A DNA stretch of 5,832 nt. It comes from an uncultured Bacilli bacterium (GTDB taxonomy: Bacteria; Bacillota_I; Bacilli_A; RF39; UBA660). Position numbers and translations under genes: made by a program. How positions within the stretch are numbered: the stretch's first letter is position 1; each line of letters begins with the position of its first letter. Shown in pieces: positions 1 to 5,381 of this stretch. The notes under the pieces were generated by a model. It worked only from the letters and a program-made list of their open reading frames with translations, was not told the DNA's origin and searched no databases. Where the stretch lies: positions 1 through 5,832 of the forward strand of contig CALVUW010000073.1 of the NCBI GenBank assembly GCA_944363695.1, written 5' to 3'.

Positions 1-217
1 CAATATGGCTCTAATGTTTACTAATAGTTATGCGCTAGAAGAATTAGATTTAACCAGTTTTAACACTTCAAAAGTAACGAATATGAGTGGTATGTTTTTG
101 GGAACGAGTAGTTTAAAAGAAGTACGAGTTAGTAACCTATGGGATATGTCATCAGTAACCAATACAGATGGTATGTTTGATAGAAGTGGTGTTAGTAGTG
201 TAACAGTTGTTTCTTAA
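1..217 (+). CDS. BspA-like (DUF285) surface repeat protein, C-terminal fragment
   Basis: The reading frame is open from the left edge and stops with TAA at 215-217, so only about the last 72 residues are present. The fragment holds the BspA/DUF285 leucine-rich-type repeat: LDLTSFNTSKVTNMSGMF, then a second copy, SNLWDMSSVTNTDGMF, and a decayed third unit ending in VTVVS. Proteins of this family are usually secreted or surface-exposed and take part in adhesion or host contact. The chain ends directly after the repeats, with no LPXTG sorting signal, membrane helix or charged tail, so any anchoring domain must lie upstream, outside the window. An ATG at 5-7 is internal to a repeat and has no ribosome binding site, so it is not a start. 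No terminator hairpin is visible after the stop. The family call is firm; function and full length are unknown. Confidence 0.85.
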   Translation, partial: NMALMFTNSYALEELDLTSFNTSKVTNMSGMFLGTSSLKEVRVSNLWDMSSVTNTDGMFDRSGVSSVTVVS

Positions 218-236
218 ATTATTTCATAAACATCTT

Positions 237-265
237 TTTACTTTTTGGCTATTATTCGGTATAAT
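237..265 (+). promoter_or_regulatory. sigma-A promoter of ffh
   Basis: The -35 box is TTTACT at 237-242 (4 of 6 consensus bases), followed by a 17-base spacer and a perfect TATAAT at 260-265. Transcription would start near 272, just before the ribosome binding site AAAGGTGAT at 279-287, which lies 5 bases from the ATG at 293. The promoter begins about 20 bases after the upstream stop codon. Confidence 0.75.
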
Positions 266-292
266 AGAACAAGAAAGAAAAGGTGATACAAG

Positions 293-1600
293 ATGTTTGA
301 GAGTTTAGGTGATAGATTACAAAATGCCATTCATAAAATAAAAGGCTACGGTAAGATAACCGAAGATAATATTGGCGATATGATGCGTGAGATTCGGTTG
401 GCGTTATTGGAAGCGGATGTTAACTACAAAGTTGTAAAAGAATTTACAAATAATGTGCGGGAAAAAGCATTAGGAGAAGAAGTCCAAAAAAGCATTAAGC
501 CAGGTGATCTATTTGTAAAAATTGTTCAGGATGAATTAACGGAGTTATTAGGAGGAGAACAAGCACCACTTAATTTAAAGGGACAGCCAGCTATTTTGAT
601 GTTAGTAGGTCTGCAAGGATCAGGTAAAACGACTACGATTGGTAAATTAGCTAATTACTTGAGAAAAAAACAGCATAAAAATCCATTATTAGTAGCTTGT
701 GATGTCTATCGTCCTGCTGCCATTGATCAGCTAAAACAGCTTGGTAAACAATTAAATATAGAAGTTTATGAAGAAGGCAAAGGAAATCCTGTTGAAATTA
801 GTCAACATGCTATTTCTTATGCAAAAGAGCATGGTTATGATTATGTCTTAGTTGATACAGCTGGTCGCTTGCAGATTGATGAAGCGCTAATGAAAGAGTT
901 AGAGGATATCGAGGCAGCGATTCAACCACAAGAGACTTTATTAGTTATTGATGCTATGATGGGGCAAGATGCCATTAACGTTATTACCGGTTTTCATGAA
1001 AAATTGTCATTAACAGGTGTTATTTTAACCAAACTAGATGGTGATACTAGAGGTGGAGTGGCTTTATCAGTTCGTCATCTAACGAATGTACCAATCAAAT
1101 TTATTGGTACTAGTGAAAAGCTTGACGGTCTAGATGCTTTTGATCCAGAGAGAATGGCGGGTCGAATTTTGGGAATGGGCGATATTGTTTCTTTAGTAGA
1201 ACAAGCCCAAGCAGCTATCGATGAAAAGGAAGCAGAAAAAACCGCCAAACGGATGCAAAGCGGTAAGTTTGACCTAGAAGATTTTCTATCCACCTTAAAG
1301 CAAATGAAAAAATTAGGCCCTTTAGAGAATTTGTTAAAATTAATTCCTGGTGCTAAAAAAATGGGATTAACGAGCGTTAAAATCCCACCAAAACAAATGG
1401 CTCATGTAGAAGCAATTATTTTATCAATGACACCTGAGGAAAGAAAAAATCCTAATATTATTAAAGCTTCTAGAAAAACTAGAATTGCAAAAGGTGCAGG
1501 TCTATCTGTACAAGAAGTCAATAAATTATTAACGCAGTTTGAACAAATGAAAAAGATGATGAAGCAGATGCAAAATGGTAATATGAAACTACCTTTTTAA
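293..1600 (+). CDS. ffh: Ffh, signal recognition particle GTPase (SRP54)
   Basis: This 435-residue protein is the protein core of the bacterial signal recognition particle. Together with 4.5S/6S RNA it binds hydrophobic signal sequences as they leave the ribosome and, with the receptor FtsY, delivers the ribosome to the Sec translocon. The domains are in the usual order. The helical N domain covers about residues 1-85. The G domain has G1 GLQGSGKT at 106-113, DVYRPAA at 137-143, G3 DTAGR at 188-192, G4 TKLD at 246-249, DGDTRGG at 249-255 and G5 GTSEK at 272-276. The methionine-rich M domain runs from about 300 to the end, with the RNA-binding segment SRKTRIAKGAG at 393-403 and a tail rich in Met and Lys. 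Length matches the family. The common GTGEK and GSG motifs appear as GTSEK and GAG, which are mild changes. The start is fixed by AAAGGTGAT at 279-287. The usual Bacillota neighbours ylxM and rpsP are absent. Confidence 0.98.
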   Translation: MFESLGDRLQNAIHKIKGYGKITEDNIGDMMREIRLALLEADVNYKVVKEFTNNVREKALGEEVQKSIKPGDLFVKIVQDELTELLGGEQAPLNLKGQPAILMLVGLQGSGKTTTIGKLANYLRKKQHKNPLLVACDVYRPAAIDQLKQLGKQLNIEVYEEGKGNPVEISQHAISYAKEHGYDYVLVDTAGRLQIDEALMKELEDIEAAIQPQETLLVIDAMMGQDAINVITGFHEKLSLTGVILTKLDGDTRGGVALSVRHLTNVPIKFIGTSEKLDGLDAFDPERMAGRILGMGDIVSLVEQAQAAIDEKEAEKTAKRMQSGKFDLEDFLSTLKQMKKLGPLENLLKLIPGAKKMGLTSVKIPPKQMAHVEAIILSMTPEERKNPNIIKASRKTRIAKGAGLSVQEVNKLLTQFEQMKKMMKQMQNGNMKLPF

Positions 1601-2373
1601 TGCATGATGATTTCGTTGCAATGTTTTTGCCCTATACGATAAATAAAGTCAAGATCAATTAATTTGACTTTTTTCTTTTGATAATTTTCGCTAGGTGGTA
1701 TATCAATAAATGGATGATCACCATCAATATCTTGAAAAGCTGGTAAAATCGGATCTTCTTCAAATAACATAAAATTACTTCGTATATTTTGATCTTGCAA
1801 TACTAGCCCAGCACTAGCAAAGTCCTCATTGATAGCAGCTATATCTTCATAGGTTAAATGAATTGGTCTTCCTTTAGGAGATACTTCTACATAAAGTTTT
1901 CTATTGTCTTTATAAGCAAACTTTTTTTGGACAATTAAATCATTCATTCGGTAAAACACAGGAAAATCAAACGTTGCTCTATTCGTTCCTAGTTTAATAA
2001 CATAATCTTGAATAGCAAAACCATAATTAAAAGCACCAGCATCTAGATACGTTAATTCCTCGATATTTAAGTTTAATTTTTCGGATAGATAAGATAAATA
2101 TTTTTCTAATTGCAATGCATACATTGGTTGTAATAACCAAGTATGAAAATATCTCTTTTCATCTGATGGTACAAGTTGGAAAAATTGATATAATAATGGT
2201 GCATTTTTTTGATAAAATGAGTAAACATTATATATTCTTTGGCTTAATCTTTCATATAAACGTGTAATTTGTTTATCAGAAAAGCCAAGTTCAGGTAAGA
2301 TTTCAAGATACTTTTCAACGTCTTTAAGTGAATCTGCTTGATCAAAAATTGCAAGTATTTCTTCAGTTTTCAT
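1597..2373 (-). CDS. Unassigned protein with weak protein-kinase-like motifs
   Basis: I do not recognise this 258-residue protein with certainty. It is soluble, with no signal peptide or membrane helix. Residues 1-108 look helical. From about 108 onward the order of motifs resembles a divergent protein kinase or phosphotransferase fold. LDAGAFNYGF (110-119) sits where a glycine loop would be, YVIKLG (124-129) resembles the strand carrying the ATP-binding lysine (K127), AGLVLQDQNIRSN (188-200) resembles a catalytic loop with D194 and N200, and KLIDLDFIY (237-245) resembles the metal-binding strand with D240/D242. The catalytic loop lacks the HRD and lysine signature, and its Asp-Asn spacing is one residue too long, so it may be inactive. 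The ATG at 2373 is chosen because GAAGGGG at 2385-2379 lies 5 bases upstream. A TTG at 2391 would add six residues but would bury that site. The stop overlaps the ffh stop by four bases. The existence of the gene is solid; the kinase resemblance is inference. Confidence 0.8.
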   Translation of the reverse strand: MKTEEILAIFDQADSLKDVEKYLEILPELGFSDKQITRLYERLSQRIYNVYSFYQKNAPLLYQFFQLVPSDEKRYFHTWLLQPMYALQLEKYLSYLSEKLNLNIEELTYLDAGAFNYGFAIQDYVIKLGTNRATFDFPVFYRMNDLIVQKKFAYKDNRKLYVEVSPKGRPIHLTYEDIAAINEDFASAGLVLQDQNIRSNFMLFEEDPILPAFQDIDGDHPFIDIPPSENYQKKKVKLIDLDFIYRIGQKHCNEIIMH

Positions 2374-2398
2374 ACATACCCCTTCTTTCAAAGAGTAT

Positions 2399-2407
2399 AT
2401 TATATCA
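2399..2407 (-). promoter_or_regulatory. Extended -10 promoter of the leftward kinase-like gene
   Basis: Read on the minus strand, positions 2407-2399 give TGATATAAT, a perfect -10 box with the TGn extension. No good -35 is present at normal spacing, which is common for extended -10 promoters. The start of transcription would fall near 2392, a few bases before the ribosome binding site at 2385-2379. Confidence 0.6.
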
Positions 2408-2459
2408 TAAAAACATGATTTTGGCTAGGCAAATATGAGAGGCATCTAGATATTTGTTT

Positions 2460-2468
2460 CATATTCTA
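2460..2468 (+). promoter_or_regulatory. Possible mother-cell (sigma-E/K type) -10 box for the coat gene
   Basis: CATATTCTA fits the CATAnnnTA form of sigma-K -10 elements. Two points weaken it. No matching AC (sigma-K) or ATA (sigma-E) -35 element stands at the right distance. In addition, transcription would start near 2474, right at the ribosome binding site AGAGGAGG (2473-2480). It is listed because the downstream gene encodes a spore coat-like protein. Confidence 0.35.
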
Positions 2469-2489
2469 TAGCAGAGGAGGAAAAAGTGT

Positions 2490-2831
2490 ATGCTATTTAA
2501 TAGTCAAGATTTTAATATGGATCAAACATCTACTATTACTGGTGATAATAACTTCGTAGATCAGGATATGAATGTAGATATCAATGTAGGAGGTGCAATG
2601 GCTTCTAATCAAATGATGGAAGCACAAGAGAGTACTTGTCCGATTATGGAACCGGTTCAAGAAAGATGTATTCATAGAACAATCGTTCATGAGGTGCCGC
2701 ATGTATGTCCGATCCGTACACGTATTATTAATCATCATGTTTTTAAACATTGTTATCGTCCGGAATATTCTTGCTGTGAAGAAAACATTGTTAGCAATGT
2801 TAATCAGGGTTCATGCTGCAACTTTCGTTAG
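2490..2831 (+). CDS. CotD-like spore coat protein, Cys/His-rich
   Basis: This is a 113-residue soluble protein without signal peptide or membrane segment. Its second half (about 48-113) is rich in Cys and His and resembles the CotD inner spore coat family: HRTIVHEVPHVCPIRTRIINHHVFKHCYRPEYS parallels the CotD pattern of TIVPH-type residues, a P-x-x-T segment and NHxxF-x-H, and CC pairs follow at 95-96 and 109-110. It carries eight cysteines in all (50, 60, 73, 88, 95, 96, 109, 110). The first 45 residues are an Asn/Asp/Met-rich stretch that the roughly 75-residue Bacillus CotD lacks. The expected role is a structural, possibly disulfide-linked component of the coat assembled in the mother cell. 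The start is supported by AGAGGAGG at 2473-2480, 9 bases before the ATG. The gene is a single-gene unit closed by the terminator at 2842-2866. The alternative is a small Cys-rich spore protein of another family. Confidence 0.75.
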   Translation: MLFNSQDFNMDQTSTITGDNNFVDQDMNVDINVGGAMASNQMMEAQESTCPIMEPVQERCIHRTIVHEVPHVCPIRTRIINHHVFKHCYRPEYSCCEENIVSNVNQGSCCNFR

Positions 2832-2841
2832 GAAAGGAAAG

Positions 2842-2866
2842 ACCAAGTATACTGTACTTGGTTTTT
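2842..2866 (+). terminator. Rho-independent terminator of the CotD-like gene
   Basis: An 8-base-pair perfect stem, ACCAAGTA (2842-2849) with TACTTGGT (2855-2862), encloses a 5-base loop and runs into a T tract at 2862-2866. It begins 11 bases after the stop codon and separates the coat gene from rpoZ. Confidence 0.88.
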
Positions 2867-2919
2867 ACATGCCAATTTTTGTCAAAAAAATGTCTAATAT
2901 TGTCCAAATGCTTGCTTTT

Positions 2920-2938
2920 GATACATGACAATTGTATC
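2920..2938. repeat. Short inverted repeat upstream of rpoZ
   Basis: GATACA (2920-2925) and TGTATC (2933-2938) form a perfect 6-base inverted repeat around 7 bases, with the palindrome ACAATTGT (2928-2935) overlapping it. It ends 22 bases before the rpoZ ATG, in a region where no convincing sigma-A promoter can be drawn. It could be an operator or a small hairpin in the leader, or chance in AT-rich DNA. Confidence 0.3.
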
Positions 2939-2960
2939 CTAATAATAGGAGCGTGATAAC

Positions 2961-3170
2961 ATGATTTATCCTTCAATTGATAAACTTTTAAATATTGTGA
3001 AATCAAAATATGAGCTTGTTCATATTGCTGCTAGACGTAGTAAAGAAATGTCAAGGGATGAACATTTTCAGTTACGCGAAAATGAGTATAAGTGTCAAAA
3101 GAATATTGGACGAGCTTTGGAAGAAGTACTAGAAGGAAAAATTAAAATTATTGAAAAAGAGAATCAATAA
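2961..3170 (+). CDS. rpoZ: RNA polymerase omega subunit
   Basis: This 69-residue protein matches omega, the small subunit that clamps the beta-prime subunit and aids RNA polymerase assembly and stability. The N-terminal YPSIDKLL (3-10), KYELVHIAARRSKEM (16-30) and the helix GRALEEVLEGKI (50-61) are the family hallmarks, and the length is normal for low-GC Gram-positives. The ribosome binding site TAGGAG (2946-2951) lies 9 bases before the ATG. In most Bacillota rpoZ sits between gmk and priA/coaBC; here it stands alone between a coat gene and recX. The terminator before it implies its own promoter within 2867-2945, but none is clear. An AT-rich hairpin overlaps its stop codon. Confidence 0.94.
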   Translation: MIYPSIDKLLNIVKSKYELVHIAARRSKEMSRDEHFQLRENEYKCQKNIGRALEEVLEGKIKIIEKENQ

Positions 3171-3178
3171 TTTTTTTT
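3144..3178 (+). terminator. AT-rich terminator overlapping the end of rpoZ
   Basis: An 11-base inverted repeat, AAAATTATTGA (3144-3154) with TCAATAATTTT (3164-3174), encloses a 9-base loop and continues into a run of eight T (3171-3178). The stem includes the last codons and the stop of rpoZ. With only two G-C pairs the stem is weak, so termination may be leaky. Confidence 0.45.
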
Positions 3179-3214
3179 AATGAGATTAAGTTTTTATATT
3201 GAAAAATATTTGTT

Positions 3215-3223
3215 TGGTATAAT
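3215..3223 (+). promoter_or_regulatory. Extended -10 promoter upstream of recX
   Basis: TGGTATAAT is a perfect -10 box with the TGn extension. A weak -35, TTTATA at 3193-3198, stands 19 bases upstream. Transcription from about 3230 would give a leader of roughly 78 bases before the recX start codon. It lies after the rpoZ hairpin and so gives recX independent expression. Confidence 0.6.
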
Positions 3224-3259
3224 ATAGTCAAAATACAAAAATAAGATAGAAGGTAAGTA

Positions 3260-3288
3260 TTATCAAACCTCATGTCCTTTGTTATAAT
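3260..3288 (+). promoter_or_regulatory. Second possible sigma-A promoter of recX
   Basis: TTATCA (3260-3265, 4 of 6 matches), a 17-base spacer and a perfect TATAAT (3283-3288) make a good sigma-A pattern. However, the expected start near 3295 falls on the ribosome binding site AAAGGAG (3294-3300), leaving almost no leader. It is either a very short-leader promoter or a chance match in AT-rich sequence. Confidence 0.35.
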
Positions 3289-3307
3289 AAAAGAAAGGAG
3301 ATTATCT

Positions 3308-4069
3308 ATGCAAATACGAAGGTTTCAGAAAAAGAAAAATGGTATGTATACAGTATTTTTAGAAGATGGTAATCACTATGATTTTAGCGAAGAAGTTATT
3401 CTAAAATATGAATTATTAATAAAAAAAGAAATAACACCTGCTAAGTTAGAAATAATTTTACAAGAAAATAGGAAGTGGGAAGGATACTATATAGCTTTAC
3501 GTTTACTTGCCAAAGTTGCTAAAACCAAAAAGGAAGTAGAAACATTTTTGCAAACAAAAGGCTATGATCCTACAATCTTTCAATTTGCTGTTACAAAGTT
3601 GATGGAACAGGGATATATTAATGATAATGTTTATGCCAAAAGTTATGTGCACCAACAGATTGTTAGTACCAATCATGGACCCTATCGTATTGAGCGGGAT
3701 TTAAAACAAAAAGGGGTGAAAGAAGCAGATATCGCTGATGCGCTAGTAGAGTATACACCTTTAATTCAAAAACAGAAAGTTAAAAAATTAATTTTGAAAA
3801 AAATTCAGGCTAATCATCATAAAAGTAATCGTTACTTACAAGGTAAGATAACCAATGATCTATTAGCAGAAGGTTTTGATAGAGCCATTGTTGCAGACGT
3901 TATGGCCCAAACTGTTTTTACGGATGACCATGACATTGCCCAACGTGAATATGAAAAAATTTATCAAAAGTTATCTAGAAAATATGAAGGTAGTGAATTA
4001 AATTATAAAGTTAGACAAAAAATGTATGCTTTAGGCTTTAGTAGTGGAGAGTATCAAGAAAATAAATAA
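3308..4069 (+). CDS. recX: RecX, regulator of RecA
   Basis: This 253-residue cytoplasmic protein belongs to the RecX family, which binds RecA filaments and tunes their growth and strand-exchange activity during recombination and the SOS response. The family hallmark is seen at GYINDNVYAKSYV (102-114), followed by GPYRIERDLKQKGV (124-137). The rest is a chain of helical three-helix repeats, and an N-terminal basic beta segment (1-30) is typical of the long Bacilli-type RecX. Length is close to the B. subtilis protein (264). I place the start at 3308 because AAAGGAG (3294-3300) lies 7 bases upstream. An in-frame ATG at 3272 would add 12 residues, has no ribosome binding site, and would put that Shine-Dalgarno sequence inside the gene. 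It converges on prsA, with a shared terminator between them. I see no obvious LexA-type box upstream. Confidence 0.92.
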   Translation: MQIRRFQKKKNGMYTVFLEDGNHYDFSEEVILKYELLIKKEITPAKLEIILQENRKWEGYYIALRLLAKVAKTKKEVETFLQTKGYDPTIFQFAVTKLMEQGYINDNVYAKSYVHQQIVSTNHGPYRIERDLKQKGVKEADIADALVEYTPLIQKQKVKKLILKKIQANHHKSNRYLQGKITNDLLAEGFDRAIVADVMAQTVFTDDHDIAQREYEKIYQKLSRKYEGSELNYKVRQKMYALGFSSGEYQENK

Positions 4070-4108
4070 AAATGAGAAGAACTTTTATATTCGTTCTTCT
4101 CATTTTTT
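4068..4108. terminator. Bidirectional terminator between recX and prsA
   Basis: ATGAGAAGAAC (4072-4082) pairs perfectly with GTTCTTCTCAT (4093-4103) around a 10-base loop. The stem is flanked by A5 on the left (4068-4072) and T6 on the right (4103-4108), so it can end transcripts arriving from either side. It overlaps the recX stop codon by two bases and ends just before the prsA stop. Confidence 0.9.
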
Positions 4109-4109
4109 A

Positions 4110-5112
4110 CCTAAGCATTAGTTGTTGCATTTTGAATTAATGTTTCCATTAAGTCATCATATTCTTTTTTTAGATTATCATCTTCAAAAGTAATACCAGC
4201 TTCTTCACGAATTGCTACTAGGCTTTCATAACGTAGACTAGCATCGTTATTTAATTTTTCTTCCATCAAAGTATCAAGAATTGTATCTCTTGCATCCTCT
4301 AATGATTCTTTTTCTTTTTGGTCAGTTTTTAAGATAATATGATAACCATAAGTTGATTTAACTGGCTCTTCTGTATATTTTCCTGTCTCTAGGTCGATAG
4401 ATGCTTCTAAAAAGGCTTCATCCATATTACTATCTTTATTAAAATAATCAATTAAGCCACCATCACTAGCACTACCAGTATCATCACTATATTCTTTTGC
4501 TAATTCTTCAAAGTTAGCACCTTCATCAAGCTGTTTGATTAAATCTAATGCTTCTTGTCTAGCTTTCTCTTCCGCATCTGCTTTTTCTTCAGTTGACATA
4601 TCAGAAGTAGTTTCCGGTTTGATTAGAATATGGCGAACTTGCATATCTCCGACCATTTCTTCATCATAATATTTTTGTACTTCATCATCAGCGATATTAT
4701 CTTTGATATGATCTTCAATAGCTAAGTTACGCTTGTATTCTAGTGATAATAAATCTCTTAGTTCGTCTTCATTTTCAACACCTAAGTATTGACTAATAGC
4801 AGCATTGAATTTTTCTTCATCATTATTATATTGTGATTTCATTAAAGTAATTTGATTATCAATTGTACTTTTTTCTTCGTCATCACTTTCATATTTTTCA
4901 TCTAATAACTCATGATCAATTAAATCAATTAAAACACTAATACCATATTTGTCTTTTAATGTTTCATACAACGTATCAGCAGATATCTCACCACCGTCAA
5001 ATTTAACAACAGTATGGTTGTTTTCTAACTCAGCTTCTTTTCCACAACCAGTTAAAGCGAAACAACCAATTATGGCTACACCAAGTATAATTAATTTCTT
5101 CTTGTTATGCAC
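4110..5112 (-). CDS. prsA: PrsA-type foldase lipoprotein (parvulin peptidyl-prolyl isomerase)
   Basis: This 333-residue lipoprotein would help exported proteins fold at the outer face of the membrane by isomerising peptidyl-prolyl bonds. The signal peptide has a KKK n-region, a hydrophobic core and the lipobox ALTGC with lipidated Cys at 23. An acidic N-terminal chaperone-like segment runs to about 155. The PpiC/parvulin domain (about 157-263) shows QVRHILI with H161, a SDDTGSASDGGLIDYF loop (209-224) and the closing YGYHII with H258, so the active-site His pair is intact. A helical C-terminal segment completes the PrsA layout. Length is slightly above the usual 280-300 residues. The start is GTG, not ATG, set by AAAGGAGG at 5129-5122, 9 bases upstream; no ATG alternative exists. 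The mature protein is strongly acidic. The right-hand promoter and palindrome suggest regulation. The stop codon and the bidirectional terminator are adjacent. Confidence 0.93.
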
Positions 5113-5149
5113 GTTATGCTTCCTCCTTTTTTATGTTTCATGCATATTT

Positions 5150-5178
5150 ATCATAACATCATCTAAAAAAATTAGCAA
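5150..5178 (-). promoter_or_regulatory. sigma-A promoter of prsA
   Basis: On the minus strand the -35 box is TTGCTA (5178-5173, 4 of 6 matches), followed by a 17-base spacer and TATGAT (5155-5150, 5 of 6). The -10 box is preceded by TGT, a TGn extension. Transcription would start near 5143, giving a leader of about 30 bases to the GTG start. Confidence 0.7.
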
Positions 5179-5186
5179 TAATTGCT
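5174..5186. promoter_or_regulatory. Perfect palindrome over the prsA -35 box, candidate operator
   Basis: AGCAATAATTGCT is a perfect 6+1+6 palindrome that covers five of the six bases of the prsA -35 box. A dimeric regulator bound there would block RNA polymerase. It also lies about 35 bases upstream of the -35 element of the rightward sigma-K-type promoter. No T tract follows and it is upstream of the transcript start, so it is not a terminator. The regulator is unknown. Confidence 0.4.
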
Positions 5187-5219
5187 GCAAATTTCACGAA
5201 TAATTAGGTTTAACTACGC

Positions 5220-5247
5220 ACACAATTCCTACTTTTGCCATAAAATA
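5220..5247 (+). promoter_or_regulatory. sigma-K-like promoter of the tiny membrane protein pair
   Basis: AC at 5220-5221, within CACA, is followed by 17 bases and then CATAAAATA at 5239-5247. This fits the sigma-K pattern AC-N17-CATAnnnTA used for late mother-cell genes. The predicted start near 5254 is about 10 bases before the ribosome binding site at 5264-5271. The match agrees with the YjcZ-type products downstream. Confidence 0.6.
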
Positions 5248-5279
5248 TGGTGAACACTAGAAAAAAGGAGGATTAAGTT

Positions 5280-5360
5280 ATGGGTAATTGTAATTCATCA
5301 AGCGCTATTGTTTTAGTATTATTTATTCTATTAGTCATTATTATAGGTGCCTATATCTAA
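5280..5360 (+). CDS. Tiny YjcZ-type sporulation membrane protein, 26 residues
   Basis: The product is MGNCNSSSAIVLVLFILLVI followed by IIGAYI, with a polar head (1-8) and a single membrane helix (9-26). The helix pattern VLxLFILLxIIxGA is that of the tiny transmembrane family that includes Bacillus YjcZ, whose genes are transcribed in sporulating cells and whose exact role is unclear. The head here is Asn/Ser with one Cys at 4, rather than the usual Gly/Tyr-rich head. AAAGGAGG at 5264-5271 lies 8 bases before the ATG. The sigma-K-like promoter upstream and a second tiny membrane gene 21 bases downstream indicate a two-gene sporulation operon. The gene is very short, but the ribosome binding site, promoter and family pattern together make it convincing. 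Confidence 0.82.
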   Translation: MGNCNSSSAIVLVLFILLVIIIGAYI

Positions 5361-5381
5361 AAATTAAAAGGAGGTGTTTTT

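Noticed and set aside
1075..1293. 72-codon open frame on the minus strand inside ffh
   Set aside because: It lies fully within the conserved G and M domain coding of ffh, has no ribosome binding site and encodes no recognisable protein.
2374..2391. TTG start that would extend the kinase-like protein by six residues
   Set aside because: The Shine-Dalgarno-like GAAGGGG lies inside this extension, 5 bases before the ATG at 2373, and no ribosome binding site precedes the TTG well.
2404..2419. Small inverted repeat ATCAT-N6-ATGAT upstream of the kinase-like gene
   Set aside because: Five-base arms in very AT-rich DNA are expected by chance, and no regulator or structure can be argued from them.
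2493..2750. 85-codon minus-strand frame opposite the coat gene
   Set aside because: It mirrors the CotD-like gene, which has the ribosome binding site and the family pattern. The product is low-complexity without any motif.
2689..2928. 79-codon plus-strand frame across the end of the coat gene
   Set aside because: It starts inside the coat gene without a ribosome binding site and runs through the terminator hairpin at 2842-2866.
2918..2945. TTGATA-N16-TAATAA as an rpoZ promoter
   Set aside because: The predicted start near 2952 would fall after the ribosome binding site at 2946-2951, so the message could not be translated from it normally.
2800..3006. 68-codon minus-strand frame between the coat gene and rpoZ
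   Set aside because: It crosses a terminator and the start of rpoZ, lacks a ribosome binding site, and shows no family motif.
4949..5203. 84-codon plus-strand frame opposite the start of prsA
   Set aside because: Its hydrophobic stretch is the antisense of the PrsA signal peptide and upstream region. It has no ribosome binding site.
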